Shown: piece after piece, positions 11,318 through 21,100 of the stretch | Layout: every line of letters begins with the position of its first letter | How positions within the stretch are numbered: the first letter of the stretch is position 1 | Source of the DNA: Notospermus geniculatus | Lineage: Eukaryota > Nemertea > Pilidiophora > Heteronemertea > Lineidae | Length of the DNA stretch: 64,000 bases | Direction of reading: 5' to 3' | NCBI GenBank assembly: GCA_002633025.1 | Contig: NMRB01000182.1 | Span: 89,180-153,179 of the forward strand | Position numbers and translations under genes: made by a program | The notes under the pieces: model-generated | Database searches by the model: none | What the model saw: only the letters and a program-made list of their open reading frames with translations | What the model was told of the DNA's origin: nothing

Positions 11318-14300
11318 TCAATACTGCTTCTTCATCTCCAAATATTCCAATCTATATCCATCTTTCTCAGGAGTTGGCAAGCCATTCCATTGAATGCTCA
11401 ATTTCCTAGTCTGTTCTCTGCACTCTGCAACAGTACGAGGTTTTTGAAGCTGTTTTCTCTGTTGTTGAATGTAATATTGAGCATGGTTCAATGGGAAACA
11501 CTTCTTTTTTGGGGTCCTTTCATTCACAAATCGCTTTTTCTTAATGAAAGAAATCATTCTTTTACAATGAAAGAAGTGTTTCCTCTCCAGAGATAATTTT
11601 CTGCGACGGACCTTAACAGCTGAAGTGTCTATTTTGAATCCGGCTTCGTCTAAATTGTCCCCACCATTCAAACAAGCATCAATAAACTCATAGGAAAGGC
11701 AGGGATAACCCTCACGAACTGCAACTGCAAGATCCCTTGAAGTTGAAATGACCTTTGCAGTTGTTTTCTTGTTGCAAAGCAGAGTGAATTTTTTAGCAGA
11801 CTTTGCTTTCTTGTCAAGAGAAGACACTACCTTCCCCCCATGTCGTTCTATCACTTCCCTTAAAACATCTTGAGTACTTTTTTTGCCAGCAAGGCAAAGC
11901 AATTTAGGGACAGTCCCAGTCATGACAAATGTCTTACCATGGAATATGCCTTCAGAATTAGGAGCATCAGGCAACACACTGCAGGGGTCATTCTTTTTAC
12001 CCTTAAACTGTCGATATGACCTTTGGATAATTCTGGCAGCATGTGCCTGCACATGTTCTTTCAGGAAGCTGTTAAAGGCCAGGGCAGCTTGTTTGTCCCC
12101 AGGTTTGGCACTGGTTTCATACGAGGCCATGCTGTACTTGAGTCTACACCACATATTGTGAAAAATTGACTTGATTGGATCGATTTGTTGCCTACCTCCA
12201 TGTCGGGTTGTGTGTTGATAAAAAAATTTTTGATGAAAGTAGTTTGTATTTTCACCACCTTCAGCAACAAATCGACCCAGAGAAAATGGAAGTTGGCGCA
12301 TCAACTGAGGGACATGGTCAATATAGCACATCATGTAAGGGGTCAACTCATTACAGCCATAGCGGAAACTAAAAAGTTGATAAAACATCTCTGCATGTTG
12401 TTTATATTTCTGATGTTCATCTTCAGAGTAGGGATGAGTGGCACTACATTTGTCTTCAACAGCAACAAGATGCATGCTGTAGAAGTTTGACCAAATACGG
12501 GAAACTAGATCAGTTTCTGTCAATTCGCATGGGAGTTCCAACCTTTCTCTAACAGATGCAGATATCACAGTCAATTTTATTTTTTGTTTTCCCAGAACTC
12601 CACTCAATACAGGGGGATATTGTTTCTCTAAACCGGCTGGGGCTTCCGAGAGAATTGCCCTTGCATGATCGTTGTTTAGACTGACCGGCTGAGGAACGCC
12701 CTTCTCAAAAAAAATAGAGAAATTGCCATGCCGTACACCACGCAAATTGATGTTTTCTTCCAGAACACTGACTTTTGACTCAACATAAACTTCTCGTTTT
12801 TCGCCTCTCTGCTCTGCTTTGTGACCCTCAGACATGATGTGCTTTATCTCCAAGTTCAACAATTTTTCAGCAACTCTGCTGAGGCCATGCATTAAGCAAG
12901 GCACAATTCCTAACAGTGAATCTGCTGAAACTAAGGCTCCTGGATAAGTGCGATCCATAGCGACATTGAGATCTGTTCGGAAACCAGTCGTTTTGTGAAC
13001 TTCCTTCTTGGAATCAAAATCACATTTGTGGTAAATATCCCAACCAGTTTTTGTGGTTGGACCAAGTGGTTCTGATGTTCCAGTCATAAGTGCCATTATA
13101 AATTTCATATCTGCACTAAGGAAGAATGAAGTGTCCTTGTCAGATTTCAAGAAACTGTCCAGATCATTCCCAACATTTTTTTCTATATTGTCTCTACTGT
13201 CTCCTTCGTAGAAGATGTGGAAAGGAAAAACGGACCTGTAACTATGGTAAAGAACACCTCTCTTACTAGCTTCATTGTTTAGCACGCTGAGAGCCAAAAA
13301 CGTGCTGTTTTGCTTGCCAATTTCCCTGCCGTCACCATAGAGTTTGAAGTATTTCTTCTCTGGCAACCAGTGATAGAGGTAAGTTAAAAGTGTCACTAGG
13401 TTCTCGAGGTGTTTGATACGGTATCCAGTAGATGTCCGCACAAGGCCAAGCACAGCCTCAAATTCAAACAACAGCCGTTTTTTAAAGGCCAATTCCTTTT
13501 TGTAGGAAGGGAGAACACCCGGAATGATCTGACGCAGTTTCGCAAACAGCCTAACACCACTGAAATTTTCACGCAGATAAAGCGTATCCAATTCTGTGCA
13601 ATTTGTCACCAGAGAAGCATTTTCCTTGACAACTTCTGCTAATAAGGAATTTTCCCCATTGCCCTTGCAATTTTGTAAAATTTTCACAATATCTGCCTTG
13701 CCAAAATGACCAGAAATGGCAATATCATTCTTCTTCTTGTCAACAGTTGTAACAAGATGAGAAAAATGGCTAAGAAAATCGTCTGAATCAACGAAATAAT
13801 TCGTAGCCAACTCAGATATGCCTTTTCGGAGTTTCTTGACCTTTTTGACTTTATCTTTTGCAGCAGGAGTCTCAAAGTCAAGAATTCTCTTTGGCTTCCT
13901 GCCAGCCTTGACCTCTGGAGTAACAACAATATTTTCTTCAAGAGTGATGTTACTTTCCCGGGAAACACATTTCCTCCTTGGGGTTGTCAGCTGCCTCCTA
14001 GAAGCCACAGAAACAATGAATTCCCTCTCCATCAAGGACCAAAATGAGTCTTCAAACTCCAACTTCAATTTTTTTGTGCCTATTTTGCTTTTCAGCAGGC
14101 ATCGAACTGCAGTAAGGGAAATAAAGAGCCGCTTTTTTGTACTTGGCATAAAAATGAAATGTTCTTGGATTGACAGATTTGAATTCAAAAGACATTTGTC
14201 AACATAAGTATGGCCAGCATGCGCCACACTATGGTCCAAACCAAGCAAGGTGTAAGTTTCCTTACAAGACAAAAGGATTACCAGTTTTTTTTCATCAATG

Positions 14301-15880
14301 ATGTATGGTACTACTCTACCAGAAATAATCACATGACCACTGGTGTTCCGGTAGTCTTTCTGTTCATGTGAACCAACATTAACAGGGGGGGCACATGGTA
14401 CTGGTGTCGAATGGTCAGGCGGTGGTGAAGAGGCTTTGGATGACATATTGCAAGGTGCAGGGGGTGGTTCCAATGATTGATCTGGGAGACAGGCCTGCAC
14501 TCCTGGTGTTCGTAGGTCATTTTTGGGAATGGAGAGATCAGCAGCTTGTGCTGATTTACCACCGATGTGTATGTACTTGGGGGGACAATGAGCCTCTGAC
14601 GAAGTATCTGGTGGAGGATGAGGTTCTGAAGAAGCAACCAGGGAAGGGGAATGTGTTACAGGATACCCCTGGCCAGATTTGTTCTTAGAACCATTCGCAT
14701 TAGGGGAGGAAGGGGGCTTCAATACTGATGCACATGTAGAATCAGGGTGAGGTTGGACCGGCATGACTGGTGTGGGAAGGTCAATTCTAGGGGATGATGT
14801 ACTTTCAGGATAAAAGGGTGGAACACATTGGACAGAATCATCAAAGTCATTCGCCGTGGTAGATGGAGGGCTGTCATAAGGAATGGTATAGGAGGGTTCC
14901 TGAGAAAGACAAGTGGAGTTTCCAGAGTCATAAAGGCCACTTTGTACATGACTACATGTATCCGCCAACTGACTCTGTGCTAAAGTGTAGGTTCGCTTTT
15001 TCAAAATTAGTATGTGAATACCATGATGATTTGTCGATGTGGTATGAACGGTTGAATCTGTTTCTTTCTGACTGACGGCCCCAGATAGAGTTGAGAAAGA
15101 TAGAACATTCGGCCTCAAACCATCCAAGACACACCAAACTTGGCCATACCTCACAATAGACCAAAAATGTGTTCCGTTGGTCATGACAACTCCTGTTATT
15201 TCATAAACACACTGACCTCCAACAGAGAAAACTTCAGGAATGACCAAACTCGGCTGCATTTTGTTCTTTCCATCAACAACAGCCAACTCAACCATCAGAA
15301 AATCTGGGAATGCAATGTTCAAACCCCCAACTGAGAGACGGCATGGGTAGCCAGTCGTTGCACACAGAGGACAGGTGGCCAAAGTTGTTTTTGTAAATCT
15401 CTGGATCTGGTCCATAATCACTTCTGGAAATAAGCCTCCTGCCTGCTGAACACTTACATTACCCAATGAAATGATTGGACCCATCACAGACTGATTTCTT
15501 TCAAAATAGGAACAAACATTGCAAAGTTGCTCTGTTATTACCCGAGGAGAGAACTTCCGATTTCCAAATTCGGTAGCTGCCATAGCCCGATAGGCCTCTA
15601 GGGTTTCAGAATACTTATATCTGGGATAGAAATGTTGCGGCAAATTGTTTTCTAGCCAATCCCAAACAACCTTCCTCGAAACTGGAAGAGGTATAAATCC
15701 ACACAGCCGCATTTGTGTGGCCTCATTCAACACTTTCAAAAGGCCATCCTTGGCCAAAGATATTGACTGATCACGGCCTAATATGCCGAAACAAAAATTT
15801 TCCAGCAGATTGTCAACGTAGCAACTGTATCCCCTTTCGTTCTTATAAAAGGGGAAATGTGAAGTATTGTTGACTGACAT
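11318..15880 (-). CDS. USP-like / transposase-like / BRCT multidomain protein, intronless, 1520 aa
   Basis: This is the longest intact ORF of the window. Residues 14-255 look like a degenerate ubiquitin-specific protease (C19-type) fold: a Cys box (NERGYSCYVDNLLE, Cys20), a CPLC...C metal-site-like motif (170-180) and a His box (THFWSIVRYGQVWCVLDGL, His238, Asp253). Residues 310-500 are a Pro/Ser-rich linker; 626-690 are basic and could be a nuclear signal. Residues 770-1245 resemble transposase cores of RNase H fold, with candidate acidic residues Asp850 (YGDGREIG), Asp924 (FLSADMKF) and Glu1207 or Glu1210 (FVAEGGENTNYFHQ), plus MHGLSRVAEK (997-1006). Residues 1277-1295 hold an IQ-like helix (AARIIQRSYRQFKGKK), and 1311-1408 a BRCT domain (GKTFVMTGTVP ... 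GGKVVSS ... YPCLSYEFIDACL). The lack of introns and the domain mix suggest an autonomous DNA transposon or a domesticated transposase. Terminal repeats of a full element were not found. Catalytic assignments are inference. Confidence 0.75.
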   Translation of the reverse strand: MSVNNTSHFPFYKNERGYSCYVDNLLENFCFGILGRDQSISLAKDGLLKVLNEATQMRLCGFIPLPVSRKVVWDWLENNLPQHFYPRYKYSETLEAYRAMAATEFGNRKFSPRVITEQLCNVCSYFERNQSVMGPIISLGNVSVQQAGGLFPEVIMDQIQRFTKTTLATCPLCATTGYPCRLSVGGLNIAFPDFLMVELAVVDGKNKMQPSLVIPEVFSVGGQCVYEITGVVMTNGTHFWSIVRYGQVWCVLDGLRPNVLSFSTLSGAVSQKETDSTVHTTSTNHHGIHILILKKRTYTLAQSQLADTCSHVQSGLYDSGNSTCLSQEPSYTIPYDSPPSTTANDFDDSVQCVPPFYPESTSSPRIDLPTPVMPVQPHPDSTCASVLKPPSSPNANGSKNKSGQGYPVTHSPSLVASSEPHPPPDTSSEAHCPPKYIHIGGKSAQAADLSIPKNDLRTPGVQACLPDQSLEPPPAPCNMSSKASSPPPDHSTPVPCAPPVNVGSHEQKDYRNTSGHVIISGRVVPYIIDEKKLVILLSCKETYTLLGLDHSVAHAGHTYVDKCLLNSNLSIQEHFIFMPSTKKRLFISLTAVRCLLKSKIGTKKLKLEFEDSFWSLMEREFIVSVASRRQLTTPRRKCVSRESNITLEENIVVTPEVKAGRKPKRILDFETPAAKDKVKKVKKLRKGISELATNYFVDSDDFLSHFSHLVTTVDKKKNDIAISGHFGKADIVKILQNCKGNGENSLLAEVVKENASLVTNCTELDTLYLRENFSGVRLFAKLRQIIPGVLPSYKKELAFKKRLLFEFEAVLGLVRTSTGYRIKHLENLVTLLTYLYHWLPEKKYFKLYGDGREIGKQNSTFLALSVLNNEASKRGVLYHSYRSVFPFHIFYEGDSRDNIEKNVGNDLDSFLKSDKDTSFFLSADMKFIMALMTGTSEPLGPTTKTGWDIYHKCDFDSKKEVHKTTGFRTDLNVAMDRTYPGALVSADSLLGIVPCLMHGLSRVAEKLLNLEIKHIMSEGHKAEQRGEKREVYVESKVSVLEENINLRGVRHGNFSIFFEKGVPQPVSLNNDHARAILSEAPAGLEKQYPPVLSGVLGKQKIKLTVISASVRERLELPCELTETDLVSRIWSNFYSMHLVAVEDKCSATHPYSEDEHQKYKQHAEMFYQLFSFRYGCNELTPYMMCYIDHVPQLMRQLPFSLGRFVAEGGENTNYFHQKFFYQHTTRHGGRQQIDPIKSIFHNMWCRLKYSMASYETSAKPGDKQAALAFNSFLKEHVQAHAARIIQRSYRQFKGKKNDPCSVLPDAPNSEGIFHGKTFVMTGTVPKLLCLAGKKSTQDVLREVIERHGGKVVSSLDKKAKSAKKFTLLCNKKTTAKVISTSRDLAVAVREGYPCLSYEFIDACLNGGDNLDEAGFKIDTSAVKVRRRKLSLERKHFFHCKRMISFIKKKRFVNERTPKKKCFPLNHAQYYIQQQRKQLQKPRTVAECREQTRKLSIQWNGLPTPEKDGYRLEYLEMKKQY

Positions 15881-15995
15881 GGCTGTATATCAGGATGTAT
15901 GTACGGAAAGAACAGCCGATTACGAATTCCAACAAAAATGTTTTCCTTACACCATTTATGTGGCCACATGTACTGGTAGACTGGTTCTCAATCCT

Positions 15996-16101
15996 AGGCG
16001 CCACTCCACGTGACAGTTTCCTGTCGAAAGTTTGCAGTCAGATATAATTGACTATCTGACAGCAAACTTGCGATAGAAAACTGTCACATGGAGCGGCGCC
16101 T
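15996..16101. mobile_element. Hairpin MITE upstream of the 1520-codon gene
   Basis: Two arms of about 48 bp pair with few mismatches: AGGCGCCACTCCACGTGACA at the left against the complement of TGTCACATGGAGCGGCGCCT at the right, continuing through TTTGCAGTCAGAT and ATCTGACAGCAAA. It lies about 115 bp upstream of the ATG at 15880 and so may sit in the promoter. From 16102 to 16917 no gene is supported; the overlapping small ORFs on both strands at 16410-16834 have no recognisable family. Confidence 0.75.
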
Positions 16102-16917
16102 TAACTGAGTTATGAAGCACAGATGAGATACCAGGCAAGACCGGTAATTTTACATACATGTACATGTACTTAGGACCTAGAAACCAGTCTACAATGCATG
16201 GTGGCTGGACAAAATAACTTCAAATATGTCTAATACTACACCAACCATGGATGGAGCTAGCTTACAGTCATGGTTAAAACTAAGTATCTGTGGTGTTGGG
16301 TGGCCACGGGAATTTTGCCCAATTACCCGCGGGTGCAGGCGGAATCAGTCTGGTACTTCTCGGGCGTGATCGGCCGACCGGCGGTAATTACCGGGGATAA
16401 TCAATAATGTTATTGTCCCGTCTCAGTTGAATACAACAGGGCCGCCATGGTACCATCCGCTCTTACATGTAATTTTAAAAATATATGTCTGGTAATTATT
16501 AGGGAGCTGACCTCACAGAATGACATGGAATCGGCAAATTTGGAAGTATAGAAAGTAGGCAAATTTTTCAGGACTTGGTTCCCTTTCCCAATGAAACCAA
16601 CAAAATGAGTCAGAAGTCGCAAAGAAGAAAAGCGAAGATGACACCAGACAAATGCCAGACAACTACAGAAATGGACAAAGTCAAACAAATCCGAAATCAT
16701 CGAACCGTTGGTGTCAACTTGGACATGTTCTTCTGTGCGACTCATTTTGCTGTGCCGGGCCACATAATATCATCAAGTATCCATACAATAAAAACCGTTT
16801 CAATCTGACCATACACCGGCTAACCTGTGCATAGGTTATTTTCGGCCCACATTAATTACAATATTAACAACCGTTGCCATGGTTGCGGGTTACCGCCCAG
16901 AAACTCTTCATGTAATT

Positions 16918-18031
16918 TAAAATGAAATGGTCCATGGACCATGTGCTCACTCGTTTGGACATAACAGTGTAATGACAGAGAGAGGTACATGTCAGTTATG
17001 AGGAATCTGGGTCAAGTCATTCCCAAGTTGCAGGACTTCAATGATTGATTGGGTAATGCCGCCTGGTGGCCATATTGGATGTACGATCGGGCCAAAACTT
17101 CACATGCAGATAAAGGTCATCTAGAGGGAGCCACATAGCACATTTGAGCACTCCGGGTCTAATAAACTCTAATACATGTTTACGTGCTTGTAAAGGTCAC
17201 CTAGAGAGAGGTAAATATCAAGTTTGAGCACTCTGGGTCAAGTCGTTCCTGAGTTATAGCACTTGGATGACTTTCAGGTTACGCCACCTGGTGGCCATAT
17301 TGGATCTCCGATTGGGCCATAACTTCACATGCACATGAACGTCATCTAGAGGGCGCGACATAGCACATTTGATTGCTCTGGGCCAGGTTGTTCCTGAGTT
17401 ACAGCACATTTGATGAGGTTACGCCACCTGGCGGCCATATTGGAAGTTTAATCAGGCCTAAATTTGACGTGCTTATAAAGGTCAGAGGGAGGTAAATATC
17501 AAGTTCGAGAACTATGGGTCACGCCATTCCTGAGTTAATAGCACTTGGTCGATTTTCAGGTTACGCCACCTGGCGGCCATATTGGATGTCCGATCGGACC
17601 GAAACAAGGTAGTTTTGAAGGTACCCCTCTAATACATGTTTATGCAAGATATGAAGATGCTTGGTGAAATAATGAGGACCTGTGGCAGGTTCGTCACTTT
17701 TGTATTACTTTGACCTCTGTGACCTTGAAAAGTTGGTCAAATCAAAAACCTTATGTATCCTAATTAGATACACCTATGATAAAAATTTGGAGACGATCCA
17801 GTCATTAGTTCAGGAGTTATTGCACTGTTTGTGTTTTTGGTTTTGGCCACCTCGAGGCCAGGCCAAGATTAAGAATCGAATCGGACCGAAACTTGGTGTC
17901 ATAGGTCATCTGACCTGGGGGTAATGTACCAAGCTTCAGATCAATAGCTCCAGCGGTTACGAAACCTGCCCTGCTAACGGACGACGACGGACACCGCAGG
18001 ATGGTAAACTAAAAGCTCACAAGTGAGCTAA
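16918..18031 (+). repeat. Interspersed repeat with internal 120-bp units and a hairpin 3' end
   Basis: It starts near ATGGTCCATGGACCAT, a perfect 16-bp palindrome, and contains several diverged units of about 120 bp, each with GCCACCTGGCGGCCATATTG and GGGTCAAGTCGTTCCTGAGT or variants. The first 700 bp match 56028-56530. The last part (GTCATAGGTCATCTGACC onward) matches 19080-19227. It ends AAAGCTCACAAGTGAGCTAA, a short hairpin followed by CTAA, reminiscent of Helitron 3' ends, though this is only suggestive. The ORF at 17682-17924 is within the repeat and probably not coding. Confidence 0.65.
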
Positions 18032-18183
18032 TAATTTAATACCACACGGATCCTAACGACTCGTACGGATTTTTGGCAGTGGGATTAACTTAGTTTTAAC
18101 CATGACTGTAGATAGCTTTTAAACCTGCAACTTCCCTAAGGTGCCTAGGTCATACCACGAGCTGACAATAAACGCAGTCACCA

Positions 18184-21100
18184 CTAAACCATTTCTTCTG
18201 AATCACTTTCCAGGTCTGAGTCTGGGCTGTGCGGGGTTTTCAAAATCTCTGCATTCACCAGTTCCCGGTAGTTTGGGGTTATCTCTTTCAGAGTAGTGGA
18301 TATTGCCACTTTCACTGACACCTTTAAGACAAAATCTCTGTCAACAGATACCACCAATTTGGTCAAATATCTGACCACACCCATCCTGAACCTGATGTCC
18401 CAAAAATTGTGGAAATACTTATCAAGTTTTGATAAATTCTTCAGTGAATATGAAAATGTGCAGCGGGCAGGAGCTGAAATAAAATCAAATATTTCCCAAT
18501 CTGCAACTGGGTCACTTGGACCAAGACTACCTACTCTCTTCATTGATTTGGATTTAAAGGCCAAATCAATCTCACCAAGCAACAGGCTCAGGACAGCTTG
18601 ATGCCTCAGTTCTTTCCTCTGACATAAACTGCCATTCTTAAGCACATTCATGTATTCCTGTAATCCAATGTCCTTCACATTTGACACATTTTTGGCATTT
18701 TTCACACAGACGATAGAATCTCCTAACTTGGTCGTGTCTCCAGAAACAGTCAATCCCGAATCATTCCGGTCATTTGACAACAGCTGCCCTTCGAATCGAA
18801 AAACATCCCCTCTTCGCATAATTTTTGTCACGCAGACTTCTGCTTCAACTTTGTCCAAACTATGCAGATCTCCAACACGAAGAACAGTAGACCTGCTGTC
18901 GTCGCCCATCGGCACCACAGCCCTGACTCCACAAGAGAGTTCTTGCACTGAAACTAAGGAAAAAAGGAGAATTTTGCAGTGAAGAAGACAGGTGATCAGA
19001 GTTAAGAGGGACAAATTCACATGTGCTGGTGAATGTTGAATACTGTGGGTCTTTTAGCAAAACAGAATTTAAGAGATGTGGTGTCATAGGTCATCTGACC
19101 TAGGGGTACATATGTACCAAGTTTCAGGTCAATAGCTCCAGCGATTATGAAAACCTGCTAACGGACAAGGACAGGCGATGACGACGACAAATGCTGCACC
19201 ACGACAAAAGCTCACGGTGAGCTAAAAAGGGTCACAAGTCAGAAGGTTGCAACATGCCTTTCCATTTGACGGGCGTTAAAATGTGTGTGCGCGCCTCACA
19301 ACAGAATTTCTATTGTTTGCAATGCACATGCACATTTTAGCGCCCGTCAAACGGCAAGGCCTCGTTTCAAGTGCAAGTCCATTTGAACGCACGACTGTTA
19401 CAGCCACACATTCTAGCAAATTGCTACATTGTGATACTTTCACACTCATTTGCATATCGACGTGATCTAGGTCATGGCGTCGCGGCTGTGAGAAAACACC
19501 GATCGCAATGTTTGAAGTCAGACCCAGCATAAAACTGAGCGATATTAGATGTAAGATGCACTTACACATACCTTTTGATACCATTTTTATGATTTCACAC
19601 ATTTTAATCATTAAGGCCGTGCGTAATTAATTCTATGTTTCGCGTCCCACGCGCGCACCTATTTCTGACTGTTGTTCGCTAATAGAAATGCATTGCGTAT
19701 GCATTTTCCGAGATTCTCAAGATTTCCAACACAACAATCGGTAAAAAAATAGGCCCAATAAGTGTTAAAATACCTCCTGAGAAAGCTGTAGTTCCTATCC
19801 TTGGTCACAAAACCAGGATGCTCACAGATTAAAACAAAGTTCCAACAGATAGAGCTCTTGTTTCATGGTCAGGATGCCTCAATTTTTCATCTTAAATCCA
19901 TTCAAAATCCCCCCCAGGATATCAATCTGTGTGACATGTACTGTATTGATTCGTGTTTCAGCCTGTGTTAAAAATGCAGTTTGTGTTGTGTTTGGAGCGC
20001 GCGCGCACCAATTTTAGGTGACAGTGGGACACGAAACATAGAATTAATTACGCATGGCCTAACACCATCCACGGCAACATTTTAAGGTGAATTAGACAGG
20101 ATAGTCATCGATCGGGCGGTACGATCCGTTCCACATTTCATGTGCCGCCATGTTGGTTTGTGCTAATTTATGCAAACAGTGCAATTTGCGAGATTTCGAC
20201 GCCTTATCTACGTTTTTCAAAGTATGTGATGACGGTGATCGATTATTGGCTTTTCTCTACCGGGTTACATTCGACTTTTTTGATCAAACACACATGCTAC
20301 CGTTAAAACCGAGTATTTTGGTCACCACGGTGCACTAATTTTGGCGGGAAAATGACACCCTCACTTTCAGGCCCATTGGCGTTAAAACCACCGCTGTTCA
20401 CGAAAAATCATGAATGTAGGCCGCTAGATCTGATCATAATGAATCATCTCAAGCTCTGATTGGCTCAAACTGTGCAAAAATGAATTAGTAATCAGGGTTC
20501 CCAGGTCAGCAAGTATCGGAGCCCGATGTACTTCCACAAGCTGTCCACGTGAACAGATGCGTGATCGTGGTGAACTGGCGAATCACGTTGCGCCGTTGGG
20601 AATACCGTAAGATGGCATGTCAAGTTGACCCAGTTAAATCATTGCATTGAAATGCATTACTTGTAACAGTCATGAACGTGTCCCCTGGAAATGCCGCAAA
20701 TTTTGTCCAGATAACACATAATTCTTACCAGTAGTTTCGATGGTTGTTGGCTCAACACTGGCTCCTGAACAGACCTCATAAGCTGCTGCCACAGTGGCTG
20801 CCCCTTGGACTGAAAATGAAATTATACATTTTACAATGTTTGAATAGTCTATTAATACAGGGAACCACCTGTTGGAAGTATCGTTTTGTGTATCAGTTTA
20901 TTCGCAAATGATTTATTTACCGGTACCGTAGCCAAGATCAAACCAGTACATAACTAGCTAATTGGCGAACCAGTCAACTAGCCCCCCCCCCCATTCAAGC
21001 GTCATGCGGCAAAAATTTGCCACCTGTTTGAAGTTTGTTTTTTGAAAGCCAGCCAAAAGTAGCCAGCCCGGCACGCGTTAGTAGATGGTCAATTTGGCCG

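Noticed and set aside
13818-14207. 129-codon plus-strand ORF
   Set aside because: It is antisense to the 1520-codon gene, as are the other small frames between 11312 and 15334.
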